Below, piece by piece: positions 19,753 to 27,763 of a stretch of DNA of 64,000 nucleotides; the first letter of the stretch is position 1, and each line of letters begins with the position of its first letter. A model generated the notes under the pieces. The model saw nothing but the letters and a program-made list of their open reading frames with translations. It was not told the origin of the DNA and searched no databases. Origin of the DNA: Bacillota bacterium (GTDB lineage: Bacteria > Bacillota > Clostridia > Acetivibrionales > DSM-1351). The stretch spans positions 15,540 through 79,539 of the forward strand of contig JAEZRV010000045.1 of the NCBI GenBank assembly GCA_023444055.1. The letters are read 5' to 3'. The position numbers and the translations under genes were made by a program.

Positions 19753-19782
19753 GCAGACTTGAAATATAGTCTGCTATTTTTA
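19753..19782 (+). terminator. Rho-independent terminator of the Tet/NYN gene
   Basis: GCAGACT (19753-19759) pairs with AGTCTGC (19768-19774) around an 8-nt loop. It is followed by TATTTTTAT. Confidence 0.8.
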
Positions 19783-19786
19783 TGCC

Positions 19787-19815
19787 TTGACAAATATGTA
19801 TATTGAGTGCATACT
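19787..19815 (+). promoter_or_regulatory. Promoter of the GntR-ABC operon
   Basis: A perfect -35 TTGACA lies at 19787-19792. A -10-like CATACT follows after 17 nt at 19810-19815. The -10 overlaps the operator palindrome at 19811-19839. Confidence 0.65.
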
Positions 19816-19839
19816 GTTAATATAGTATATTAACAGTAT
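19811..19839. promoter_or_regulatory. Palindromic operator, probably for the GntR regulator
   Basis: ATACTGTTAATAT (19811-19823) is followed by a 3-nt spacer and its exact reverse complement (19827-19839): 13+13 bases without a mismatch. It covers the -10 and start-site region of the operon, the usual place for a YtrA-type GntR autorepressor. Binding by the next gene's product is inference. Confidence 0.75.
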
Positions 19840-19855
19840 ACTAATGGAGGTGCCT

Positions 19856-20230
19856 ATGAATATAATTATAAGCAATGCCAATAACAGACCTATTTATGAG
19901 CAGATATATCTTCAAATTAAATCGGCAATTATTTCGGCAGACTTACGTGAAGGAGATTTGCTTCCTTCTATTCGTAATCTTGCTAAGGATTTACGTATAA
20001 GTGTTATTACAACCAAAAGAGCTTATGATGAGCTTGAGAAAGAAGGGTATATCTATTCAGTGGCAGGCAAGGGGTCTTATGTTGCTGAAAAGAATACAGA
20101 AATTTTAAGAGAGGCTCACTTAAAAGAAATTGAGGAGCACATTCGAAAGATTTTGCAGATTGCGCCATCTTGTAAACTGCAAATAGATGACATAATAACA
20201 ATGCTCAAAATTATTTCAGAGGAGGAATAA
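19856..20230 (+). CDS. GntR-family (YtrA subfamily) transcriptional repressor
   Basis: The start ATG 19856 follows GGAGG at 19846-19850; an in-frame ATG at 19844 lacks a ribosome site. The product has 124 residues: an N-terminal winged helix with PIYEQIYLQIKSAI, LPSIRNLAKDLRISVITTKR and YDELEKEGYIYSVAGKGSYV, then a short helical tail of about 50 residues. That small size with no ligand-binding domain is typical of the YtrA subgroup, which regulates adjacent ABC transporters, often in response to cell-envelope-active agents. It is first in a tight three-gene unit (2 nt to the ATPase gene). The perfect palindrome over its promoter implies autoregulation. Confidence 0.9.
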   Translation: MNIIISNANNRPIYEQIYLQIKSAIISADLREGDLLPSIRNLAKDLRISVITTKRAYDELEKEGYIYSVAGKGSYVAEKNTEILREAHLKEIEEHIRKILQIAPSCKLQIDDIITMLKIISEEE

Positions 20231-20232
20231 AA

Positions 20233-21078
20233 ATGAATGCAATAGAAATTCAAAATCTTACGAAATCATATGGAGATTTTACACTTGAAAATATTAGCTT
20301 TTCTCTACCGATGGGAACCATAATGGGACTAGTAGGAGAAAATGGCGCTGGTAAAAGCACTACAATTAAGCTTATTATGGATACTGTTACAGCAGACCGC
20401 GGCACTATTTCGGTTCTGGGAATATCAAATAAGTCTAAGAAATTTACGGCACTAAAACAAGATATTGGAGTGGTTCTAGATGAAGCATATTTTCCAGAAG
20501 TTTTAAATGCTAAAAATATAAACAAGATTATGAAAGCAAGCTATCAAAATTGGAATGATGAGGTTTACTTTGGTTATATCAAAAGGTTTTCGCTTCCGCT
20601 TGACAAGAAATTCAAAGATTATTCTCGTGGAATGAAAATGAAACTTGCCATTGCTGTCGCTCTTTCTCATAACCCTAAGCTACTAATTTTAGATGAAGCT
20701 ACCAGCGGACTTGACCCCATGGTGCGTGATGAAATTTTAGATGTATTTAATGATTTCACCAGGGATGAAACTCATTCTATTTTGCTTTCCTCGCATATTA
20801 TCAGTGACCTTGAAAAAATCTGTGATTACATTACTTTTATACATAAAGGCAAGCTACTGTTGTGCGAAGAAAAAGATATAATTATTGATAAATATGCAGT
20901 AGTGAAATTATCAAACAGCGATTTTGAAACAGTGCCAACTGACGCTATTGTGGGCAGAAAGAAAACAAGTTTTGGTTATGAAGCTCTTGTATTAAAAGAG
21001 AAAATTAATTCTTCTCTAAAAACAGAACATACAAGACTTGAGGATATTATTTTATTTATGGCAAAGGAGGAAAAATAG
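20233..21078 (+). CDS. ABC transporter ATP-binding protein (BcrA/YtrB type)
   Basis: The protein has 281 residues and a GAGGAGGA ribosome site. Visible motifs are Walker A GENGAGKST, Q-loop region, an ABC signature YSRGMK (LSGGQ variant), Walker B LLILDEATSGLD and the switch histidine in LLSSHIIS. The last ~70 residues form the small C-terminal extension common in drug- or bacitracin-type exporters. It lies 2 nt after the gntR-like gene and is followed directly by its permease, so the three make one operon. It would energise export or extraction of a compound at the membrane; the substrate cannot be told from sequence. Confidence 0.93.
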   Translation: MNAIEIQNLTKSYGDFTLENISFSLPMGTIMGLVGENGAGKSTTIKLIMDTVTADRGTISVLGISNKSKKFTALKQDIGVVLDEAYFPEVLNAKNINKIMKASYQNWNDEVYFGYIKRFSLPLDKKFKDYSRGMKMKLAIAVALSHNPKLLILDEATSGLDPMVRDEILDVFNDFTRDETHSILLSSHIISDLEKICDYITFIHKGKLLLCEEKDIIIDKYAVVKLSNSDFETVPTDAIVGRKKTSFGYEALVLKEKINSSLKTEHTRLEDIILFMAKEEK

Positions 21079-21079
21079 A

Positions 21080-21673
21080 ATGAAAGGCTTGCTACTAAAA
21101 GACTGTTACACTATTACAAAGCAACTTAAAATATTTTTAATAGTAATCCCTGTTATGGCGGTAACTGGTGGATTTTTCATGTCTGCATTTGCTGTATTGC
21201 TGGGGGCGGTTCTTCCCATGACTGCTATTGCCTATGATGAGCGTTCAAAGTGGGATGAACTTGCTGCCATGATGCCGTACTCAAAAGGCAATCTCGTTTT
21301 AAGTAAGTATTTGCTTGGATATATTTGTATGTCTGGGGCTGCAATTCTTGTGGTGACAGGACAGTTGCTTATGAAGACACTTGGCATAGTGTATACAGAC
21401 AGCAGTATCAATATGCTGTTATTTGCAATTGTTGGCGGACTTACTTTCATTGCAATAAATACTCCAATTCTGTTCAAATTCGGTTCTGAAAAAGGACGAT
21501 TCGTTTATCTTATCACATTGGCACTAATAGGCGCAAGCGGATCTATATTAAAGGATATTGATAATAATATGCTATTAAAGATATTAGAAACATCGCCAGT
21601 ATTTTTATTGGGCATAGCGGTTATACTGAATCTTATCTCAATTTTGATTTCAATAAATATAAAAGCGGAATAA
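21080..21673 (+). CDS. ABC-2 type transporter permease
   Basis: The likely start is ATG 21080, with AAAGGAGG at 21064-21071; a longer in-frame opening at 21038 would overlap the ATPase gene and has no ribosome site. The 197-residue protein is mostly hydrophobic, with about six membrane segments (roughly residues 18-35, 38-50, 85-105, 115-135, 142-160 and 170-190). A short cytoplasmic loop contains AYDERSKWDELAAMMP, a pattern common in small ABC-2 permeases of GntR-controlled operons. Start-stop contact with the ATPase gene indicates coupled translation. A 9-bp hairpin (21673-21694) follows at once. Substrate unknown. Confidence 0.85.
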   Translation: MKGLLLKDCYTITKQLKIFLIVIPVMAVTGGFFMSAFAVLLGAVLPMTAIAYDERSKWDELAAMMPYSKGNLVLSKYLLGYICMSGAAILVVTGQLLMKTLGIVYTDSSINMLLFAIVGGLTFIAINTPILFKFGSEKGRFVYLITLALIGASGSILKDIDNNMLLKILETSPVFLLGIAVILNLISILISINIKAE

Positions 21674-21694
21674 CCTATTATGAGCATAATAGGT
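21673..21694 (+). terminator. Hairpin at the end of the GntR-ABC operon
   Basis: ACCTATTAT (21673-21681) pairs perfectly with ATAATAGGT (21686-21694) around GAGC. There is no U-tract, so termination is uncertain. Confidence 0.4.
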
Positions 21695-21827
21695 AAACTG
21701 CAAATTTGAATTTATCATGCAATCTGTAATCACGGAGGTTTTGTAATGACTGAAAATAAAAGAATAAAGCTATAATGGAAGAGGAATTTCAAGTTTAAAG
21801 TACAACATATTTGAATCTGGAGGCATA

Positions 21828-22397
21828 ATGGCAGAATTATTTGATGCATTTCCACATATAGAAAATGATAGAGTAATTATTAAAAAAATGGTGGAAAGTG
21901 ACGTGCCTGCATTGTCGGAAATAAGCAATAATGACAATGTATATAAGTACATACCACCTTTCCTATACAAGAAAAACGATAAATTTTTGAAGACAGCAAT
22001 TAATAATCTTGGAGGAAGAGATTTTGACAAGAAGAAGTTAATTATTGCTGGAGTTTATTTAAAGGACAACCCAGATAGACTTATAGGTCTAGCAGAAATG
22101 TTTGATTATAAAAAGAGAGAAAATAAGATAACGGTGGGTTATCGCTTAAACGAGGGTTACTGGAATCAAAAGATTGTGACAAATATATTAAAACTTATGA
22201 TGGAATACTTAGTAAATGATATTGGTATTACAACTCTCCAAGCTCTTGTTATGCCTGAAAACATTAATTCCTCAAAATTATTGTTGAATAATGGATTTAT
22301 AAAAGAGGATTATACTGTTCAAGAAAAGAATTGGGGTGGACAAGAAGTTGTAACAGTTGATGTATATACATTCACTTCAGTCAGTAAGAATTTTTAA
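21828..22397 (+). CDS. GNAT-family N-acetyltransferase (RimJ/RimL-like)
   Basis: The protein has 189 residues and starts at ATG 21828 after CTGGAG. The order of motifs fits RimJ/RimL-type GNATs: an N-terminal VIIKKMVESDVPALSEIS strand-helix, a central LIGLAEMFDYKKRENKITVG strand pair, YRLNEGYWNQKIVTNILKLM (the acetyl-CoA pyrophosphate loop and following helix), and LQALVMPENINSSKLLLNNG near the end. Such enzymes acetylate protein N-termini, antibiotics or small amines; the target cannot be read here. A tiny ORF (about 10 codons, near 21746) with a good GGAGG site lies just upstream and may be a decayed remnant. Confidence 0.85.
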   Translation: MAELFDAFPHIENDRVIIKKMVESDVPALSEISNNDNVYKYIPPFLYKKNDKFLKTAINNLGGRDFDKKKLIIAGVYLKDNPDRLIGLAEMFDYKKRENKITVGYRLNEGYWNQKIVTNILKLMMEYLVNDIGITTLQALVMPENINSSKLLLNNGFIKEDYTVQEKNWGGQEVVTVDVYTFTSVSKNF

Positions 22398-22457
22398 TAA
22401 TGAAAAGAGGCTTTGTAAACTTTTATAGCCTAAAATGGCAAAAAGGTGCAAAATAAC

Positions 22458-22486
22458 TTGTACATTGGCACAAAAACTAATAAAAT
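22458..22486 (+). promoter_or_regulatory. Candidate promoter for the effector-like gene
   Basis: TTGTAC (22458-22463), 17 nt, TAAAAT (22481-22486). It lies about 155 nt before the next start codon. Confidence 0.4.
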
Positions 22487-22641
22487 AGGATTGACAATCT
22501 GTGGGAAATTGAGGTGCTGAAATGCTCAGCTGTATTTATAGTGATGATACATTCAAAATAAAATTAATGGATTTCTTTTGTTGTTATAGTTGAGTAGAAT
22601 GCTTATAACAGCAAATTGATTCAATTGAGGTGGGTTGAGAT

Positions 22642-23892
22642 ATGTATGCACAAAAGGAGAAATCGAAAGATAAAAAAAGTAGGGCTGATGCCAATTCTGT
22701 TGCTCAGAATAGTGGAGTGAGGCAAGGTTTTGGATTTATGGATAATAGGCATGCGGCTATTGCACAAAGAAAATTGCAGGAGATTTCAAAGAGTCACTCA
22801 CAAAATGCTCATTTAAACCCTATCCAAAAATATTCTAAAACATCAGATGGCAAAATGTATTCATCTCAGAAAAATCTTGTATTAGAGAGGGATATGTCAA
22901 AGGAATTTTACGCCACAGATACCGGATTTAAAAAAAATGCAGATGCCTTGAAAAGAGGAAAGGTGAGCAATATTGAATTTTCAAAAGGGGAAACAAAGAA
23001 GTTCGAGGAAGTATCAGATGAGACATTCTCAAAGGTTACACCTCGGTTCAAGAATATAGACCGCAACGAAATGAAAAGCGAAACGACCCTGAACGATGAG
23101 CGCGAAGAATCAGCATCTGCAATCCCTGCTTGGTATAACCCACATTGGTTATGGGCAAAATTGGTAAATATTAACTCGGGATTTAGGCCTAGATACTTTC
23201 AAGAATATTTATCAAGTATAAGCGACCATAAATCAAAAGTACAAATGAACAGTCAAGAATTAAAAAACAGGGAAGCAAAAAAAAACTATATGCGTGAGGC
23301 TATCACCACTTTGAATTCCATATTAGGTATGATTAACAAGGGTTCGGATGACGACATACAAGATATCACAAAGGTTATGAACGCAGAAGCATCTGTATTA
23401 AATGTGATTCAGAAAAGTACATTAGATTACATTAACTTTAATTGGCCAAAACAAAGTAAGAAAAGTATAAGGGATGGACTTCATATTATTGTTGATAAGC
23501 GAAAAAAAGAAATCGAGATTGAATTGACTGATATGTCAGACTCTCCTTATTTGCCAACTGATTGTGGACAAATGTCACGTTTTCTCAAAGGGGATGAGGC
23601 AGAAAATATAAAAGCAAGAGACAAAAAAAAGCCCGAAGTTGGGGATTACTATTCAATTGATTATTCCAAGCGAGAGGATGGACCTTGGCCATATCATTAC
23701 GCGACTATCCTCTTTAAGGATGGTGCAGATACAGTCACATTAGAGGATGCTGCTGGTCAAGCAACTTCGTTTGAAAAAGATCATTGGTATTTTATGATGT
23801 ATGGTAATAAAAAGACACAAAGTTTCAAAGAAAAAACAGATGCTGAATTTGATAGGAGGGCAAAGATTTCGAAAAAAATGGAAAAGAAATGA
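22642..23892 (+). CDS. Putative eCIS-type effector with papain-like C-terminal domain
   Basis: The protein has 416 residues, a GAGGTGGG ribosome site and no signal peptide. The N-terminus carries the motif MDNRHAAIAQRKLQEISKS (from residue 33) followed by NPIQKY. This resembles the DNRPxAxxQRKLQ...PIQ leader I know from DUF4157 proteins and other cargo linked to extracellular contractile injection systems. The middle (about 60-290) is lysine-rich and helical. The C-terminal ~110 residues hold TDCGQ (Cys308), YHYATILFKDG (His352) and LEDAAG (Asp369), spaced like a Cys-His-Asp triad of a papain/transglutaminase-like fold, then DHWYFMMYG. A protease, deamidase or transglutaminase effector is a reasonable guess. 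No tail-sheath, baseplate or spike genes lie in the window, so the delivery machine would be elsewhere. It stands alone. Confidence 0.6.
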   Translation: MYAQKEKSKDKKSRADANSVAQNSGVRQGFGFMDNRHAAIAQRKLQEISKSHSQNAHLNPIQKYSKTSDGKMYSSQKNLVLERDMSKEFYATDTGFKKNADALKRGKVSNIEFSKGETKKFEEVSDETFSKVTPRFKNIDRNEMKSETTLNDEREESASAIPAWYNPHWLWAKLVNINSGFRPRYFQEYLSSISDHKSKVQMNSQELKNREAKKNYMREAITTLNSILGMINKGSDDDIQDITKVMNAEASVLNVIQKSTLDYINFNWPKQSKKSIRDGLHIIVDKRKKEIEIELTDMSDSPYLPTDCGQMSRFLKGDEAENIKARDKKKPEVGDYYSIDYSKREDGPWPYHYATILFKDGADTVTLEDAAGQATSFEKDHWYFMMYGNKKTQSFKEKTDAEFDRRAKISKKMEKK

Positions 23893-24099
23893 CGGAAGGC
23901 TAAAAACTGCGTCAGTTACTTTTGTTATGGGATTTTTTAAAATAGCCTCTGTTTATACTCATGTCTTAGTTCCCAAGTAGTTGCTTCGCAAAGTGGAATT
24001 GAATACCACTCCATAAGCCTTACTTTATATTCATTTTCACGAGAGACTGATTCATGTGCACGCTTATTAGTTAACTTAGATGGTCATAGGCAATGTCTC

Positions 24100-24645
24100 T
24101 TACAGCTTGCTAACCCATTCTTCTAGAGTAAGGACTTTGCTGAATCTTGAAGCTTGTATTATTAGAATGGTTTTATGAAGAGCTTCAGCAGAAATAGTAC
24201 CTGCATTATTTGATAACTGTATTGTGCCTGTAGCGTCTGATAAAAATTCTACGGAGTAGCCCATATGCATTGCTTGTCTGGCAGTTGTATCACAGCACAT
24301 CTGAGACATATAACCTGCTATAGTTATAGTGTCAATTTCCATATCCTTTAGTACTTGTTCTAAGTTAGTATTATTGAAACTACTAGGTAGATTTTTTTCA
24401 ATAATGTGGCAATGTTTTCTGGTAATCAGTTCATTAGGAATTTCCCATTCGTTACTTCCTTTTTTAAAGGTCAATGCATTCTCTTGGAGGGAGGTATGTT
24501 GAATAAGTATAACTGGAATATTCTTCTCATTTGCTGTGTCCACTGCTTTTAAAATGTTATTTAAGCTATTAATAGGATATTGAATGGGTAATTTTCCGGA
24601 TATGTACTCGTTTTGTACATCAATTACTAACAATGCTCGCTTCAT
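24100..24645 (-). CDS. Isochorismatase-family cysteine hydrolase
   Basis: The protein has 181 residues and an AAAGGAG ribosome site. The catalytic triad of the isochorismatase-like hydrolase family is visible: Asp9 in LLVIDVQNEY, Lys in IIEKNLPSSF, and Cys in YMSQMCCDTTAR. The cis-peptide region before the cysteine is conserved. The family covers isochorismatases, nicotinamidases and amidases; the loop residues here do not let me choose. Although a chorismatase is encoded about 30 kb away, the two are not linked, and a role in siderophore biosynthesis should not be assumed. It is transcribed alone on the minus strand, divergent from dcd. Confidence 0.9.
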   Translation of the reverse strand: MKRALLVIDVQNEYISGKLPIQYPINSLNNILKAVDTANEKNIPVILIQHTSLQENALTFKKGSNEWEIPNELITRKHCHIIEKNLPSSFNNTNLEQVLKDMEIDTITIAGYMSQMCCDTTARQAMHMGYSVEFLSDATGTIQLSNNAGTISAEALHKTILIIQASRFSKVLTLEEWVSKL

Positions 24646-24998
24646 AAAAACACTCCTTTAATAAAAAGTTTTGTAAGGTTTAAGTTACTTATTTTCCAGT
24701 TACAAACCTCACGTTTTAATAAATAAATTCAAAAAATTATGTTTCTAGTGAAATGCACATGTGGGTTTATATGGTAATACCATTATACAATATTTAATTT
24801 CAAATTGGTAGAAACTGATAAGTTAACAAGCTATGTAAACGGTGGTAATTTATCCATACTTCCTCAACAGATGGTGAAATATGTATACAGGAACACTATA
24901 TAGCTTACTTATGCTAGATAAAAAAAGATTATTATTGTATAATATGGGCGTATGGGACTTATTCCCTAAAGGACACTTTTATTACGGAGGTTATTTGA
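24646..24998. other. Divergent spacer between the hydrolase and dcd
   Basis: This is about 350 bases without a coding region. The only signal I would name is the dcd promoter at 24915-24943. Confidence 0.5.
24915..24943 (+). promoter_or_regulatory. Promoter of dcd
   Basis: TAGATA (24915-24920), 17 nt, perfect TATAAT (24938-24943), about 55 nt before the start codon. Confidence 0.6.
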
Positions 24999-25517
24999 AT
25001 GATACTTTCAGGTCTTGAAATAAAGAAACGAATTGGCACTGACATAATAATAGAACCTTTTAACGAGAAATACATTAATCCTAACAGTTATAATCTGCGT
25101 TTGCACAACGAATTATTAGTTTACGAAGATGATATCTTAGACATGAAAAAGCCTAATAAGACAAGAGGCATTACTATTCCAGAGGAAGGACTTGTGCTTC
25201 AACCGGGTAGATTATATTTGGGGAGGACTCTTGAATATACAAAAACCGAAAATTATGTTCCGATGTTGGAAGGGCGTTCTTCCATAGGCAGGCTCGGTCT
25301 ATATATACATGTAACCGCAGGATTTGGAGACGTTGGGTTTAGCGGATATTGGACATTAGAAATTCAGTGTGTTCATCCTATAAGGATATATCCAGGAGTT
25401 GAGATTTGCCAGATATACTACCATTCTATTGAAGGCGATTATGAAAAATACTGTAGCGGAAAGTACCAGAACAATACCGGTGTACAACCAAGTTTACTTT
25501 ATAAGGATTTCAAGTAG
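24999..25517 (+). CDS. dcd: dCTP deaminase
   Basis: The protein has 172 residues with ribosome site ACGGAGG. It belongs to the dUTPase/dCTP-deaminase trimer fold: NPNSYNLRLHNELLVY near the N-terminus, then EGRSSIGRLGLYIHVTAGFG, the active-site segment in which Arg/Ser bind the triphosphate, and FSGYWTLEIQ, which supplies the catalytic Glu. It ends with a short C-terminal tail (TGVQPSLLYKDF) that closes over the nucleotide. The reaction is dCTP to dUTP (or directly to dUMP in bifunctional members), feeding thymidylate synthesis. Its own promoter precedes it; the next gene starts 47 nt later but is functionally unrelated. Confidence 0.9.
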   Translation: MILSGLEIKKRIGTDIIIEPFNEKYINPNSYNLRLHNELLVYEDDILDMKKPNKTRGITIPEEGLVLQPGRLYLGRTLEYTKTENYVPMLEGRSSIGRLGLYIHVTAGFGDVGFSGYWTLEIQCVHPIRIYPGVEICQIYYHSIEGDYEKYCSGKYQNNTGVQPSLLYKDFK

Positions 25518-25564
25518 GGTACAATAGACAGAAGTAATAAAATTCAAAATGGAGAATATATATT

Positions 25565-25978
25565 ATGAAAATTATACCAATGATTAATTTTAACGGACAA
25601 TGTGATGAGGCAATTGAACTATATAAGAAGGCGTTTAATTGTACAGTTAGATGCTTATTACATTATTCAGATGCAGTAAATAATGGATGGGAACAGCCAA
25701 ACCCAGAGCTTGACAGAAGGGTGTATCATTCGGAAATTTTGTTTGGGGATCAAGAAGTGCGTTTCTGTGATTGCTCTATGGAGGAAGCTGAATTAAGTCA
25801 AAAAGTTGTTCAGGCTGTTAGCTTTGACACTGCCGAAGAAGTTGAGGCATCATTTACAATATTAAGTGAAGGTGGAGAAGTGATTCAGCCATTGTCCAGA
25901 CCACCATTCTTAGTAATTATAGGTACTGTAAGGGATAAGTTTGGTATCCAATGGCAGCTAGTATGTGATTATAAGTAA
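25565..25978 (+). CDS. VOC-superfamily (PhnB-like) protein
   Basis: The protein has 137 residues. It has the paired beta-alpha-beta-beta-beta layout of PhnB/glyoxalase-like proteins: MKIIPMINFNGQCDEAIELY KKAF at the start, then SEILFGDQEVRFCDC, and a second half ending DKFGIQWQLVCDYK, the FGIxWxL signature of PhnB-like members. These proteins are common single-domain VOC members of unknown or varied function (some act in antibiotic binding, some on small metabolites). Metal ligands are not obvious. It follows dcd on the same strand and may share its transcript. Confidence 0.8.
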   Translation: MKIIPMINFNGQCDEAIELYKKAFNCTVRCLLHYSDAVNNGWEQPNPELDRRVYHSEILFGDQEVRFCDCSMEEAELSQKVVQAVSFDTAEEVEASFTILSEGGEVIQPLSRPPFLVIIGTVRDKFGIQWQLVCDYK

Positions 25979-26125
25979 ACATTCAATATTAAATAAAATT
26001 GCTTCAGCTTCATTACTTTAACTTGATTGAAATAATATATCTGTATGTTCCATTTTCACGCGAAGTTAATAGCAGCCTACAGGATAGTATTAGAAAGAAA
26101 TAACATATTAGAAGGAGAGTTGAAG

Positions 26126-27559
26126 GTGAAAACTAAAAGAAAAAATTTGATGTTATTTTTATGCAGTTTAATTACCATATACATGTTTACAGGATGTTCC
26201 TTAACCAGATCTGGTGTTGCAAATAACTCAGTTTTATCAAATAATAGTTCCGAAGGGATTACAGAATTGTCAAAAGGCAGATTAGATTCTCTTGAAAAAA
26301 TAGAAATAGGGGGCATTGAGCAATGGATTTACATGACCTCCAATGATATATCAAAACCTGTTTTACTATTTTTACATGGTGGTCCGGGTTATACAATGCT
26401 TCCCATTCTCCATGAATATAACAGAGAGCTTGAGGATCACTTTCTAGTTGTTAACTGGGATCAAAGGGGTGCCGGCTTATCCTATTCCGGTGATATACCT
26501 GATGACAGTATGACACTAAAGCAGTTTGTTTCAGACCTTCATGAGCTGACAGATTATTTAAAAACAAGATTCAAGAAAAAGAAAATCTTCATTGTCGGAC
26601 ATTCATTTGGCACATTAGTAGGTATTAAAGCTATAAGTGAGTATCCTGAGGATTATTACGCTTTTGCAAGTGTAGGGCAATTTGTTAATTTTGCTGAGAA
26701 TGAGCAGTTTTCCTATGACTTTGCATTAAAATCTGCTCAGGAAAATCATAATTCAAAAGCAATTAAACAGCTCACTAGTGTTGGAAGACCTAATGGAAGT
26801 GGTAGGTATTATGACGACAGCGGTTATGAAATAACTTTGAGGTGGATGGAATACTATGGAGGGGATATCTATGGTGAAACATCAACTGAAAAGCTTGAGG
26901 ATGAAATTGCATATAGTGATTTGTATAAGGGCTATAGGGAGAAAATCGAGAATGGTTATGAGTTCTCAGATCTTTTATTTGAGGATGAGGAAGTACTGAA
27001 TGTAAATCTTAAGGAACAGATAAAAAGTGTTAATGTTCCAATATATTTTTTACAGGGCAGACATGATAATGATACACCTTCTAAACTTGTTGAGGAGTAT
27101 TTTAATATTCTGAGTGCACCTAAGAAGGAGCTAATTTGGTTCGAAAATTCTGCACACTTTCCGTTTTATGAAGAGTCTGATAAATTCAGTAAAGCCTTGA
27201 TTGAGAAGGTATTGCCGGTAGCACAGAATGGTATTATTGGAAAATGGGCAGGTTCATATACAACAGATCAGGTGACAAATACAGCTGAGTTAAATGTAGC
27301 CAGAGAGACAGATGGCAGGTTATCTGCAGAATTTTCTTTTCATTCTTCAGATAATACCATAGAGGGAAAGTATAAAATGACTGTATTCTATAATCCTGAA
27401 AATGGGTCAATTACTCTTTCCGGACAAGAATGGATAGAGAGACCTTCTCAGTATCAAATGGTAAATCTAGTTGGAAGTGCTACAAACGATAAAATAGAAG
27501 GTTCTGTTACTCTATCAGATAATGCAACTGTACTTGGAGAGTTTCACTTAAAAAAGTAA
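26126..27559 (+). CDS. Lipoprotein alpha/beta hydrolase, proline-iminopeptidase-like (S33)
   Basis: The likely start is GTG 26126, with GAAGGAGAG 6 nt upstream; this puts a short KTKRK n-region and a hydrophobic segment directly before a lipobox MFTGC (Cys24), so the protein would be anchored outside the membrane. The catalytic domain (about residues 55-375) has the S33 oxyanion motif HGGPG, the WDQRGAGLS segment typical of prolyl iminopeptidases, the nucleophile elbow GHSFG and a late NSAHFPF histidine. About 100 extra C-terminal residues form a beta-rich domain (GKWAGSYTTD... to the end) not found in basic S33 enzymes. Role: cleavage of peptides or esters at the cell surface; substrate unknown. 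It is followed by a clear terminator, so it is separate from the acyltransferase/Pls pair. Confidence 0.85.
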   Translation: MKTKRKNLMLFLCSLITIYMFTGCSLTRSGVANNSVLSNNSSEGITELSKGRLDSLEKIEIGGIEQWIYMTSNDISKPVLLFLHGGPGYTMLPILHEYNRELEDHFLVVNWDQRGAGLSYSGDIPDDSMTLKQFVSDLHELTDYLKTRFKKKKIFIVGHSFGTLVGIKAISEYPEDYYAFASVGQFVNFAENEQFSYDFALKSAQENHNSKAIKQLTSVGRPNGSGRYYDDSGYEITLRWMEYYGGDIYGETSTEKLEDEIAYSDLYKGYREKIENGYEFSDLLFEDEEVLNVNLKEQIKSVNVPIYFLQGRHDNDTPSKLVEEYFNILSAPKKELIWFENSAHFPFYEESDKFSKALIEKVLPVAQNGIIGKWAGSYTTDQVTNTAELNVARETDGRLSAEFSFHSSDNTIEGKYKMTVFYNPENGSITLSGQEWIERPSQYQMVNLVGSATNDKIEGSVTLSDNATVLGEFHLKK

Positions 27560-27617
27560 ACTAACTCAACTAGTATCTTATAAAAAATATACTGTTTTAT
27601 GATAAGTAATTTTAAAA

Positions 27618-27659
27618 GCTCTAGACCTTGCTTCATGGTCAGGGCTTTTTTATTTTTTT
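27618..27659 (+). terminator. Rho-independent terminator of the lipoprotein hydrolase gene
   Basis: AGCTCT-A-GACC (27618-27628) pairs with GGTC-AGGGCT (up to 27645), with one bulged base and one G-U pair. A long T-tract follows. Confidence 0.85.
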
Positions 27660-27763
27660 CTTCCCCCCCTAAAAAATGTTTTTGCTTTTGAATAACTATA
27701 GGGCGTGAGTAAATGGAAGCTAATACTGTTAGTCAAAGTTATTGAAAAATATGTAAAGGTTGG

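Noticed and set aside
24100..24645. Linking the isochorismatase-like gene and the chorismatase at 54662 into one siderophore pathway
   Set aside because: They are 30 kb apart on opposite strands with no 2,3-dihydroxybenzoate genes between them.
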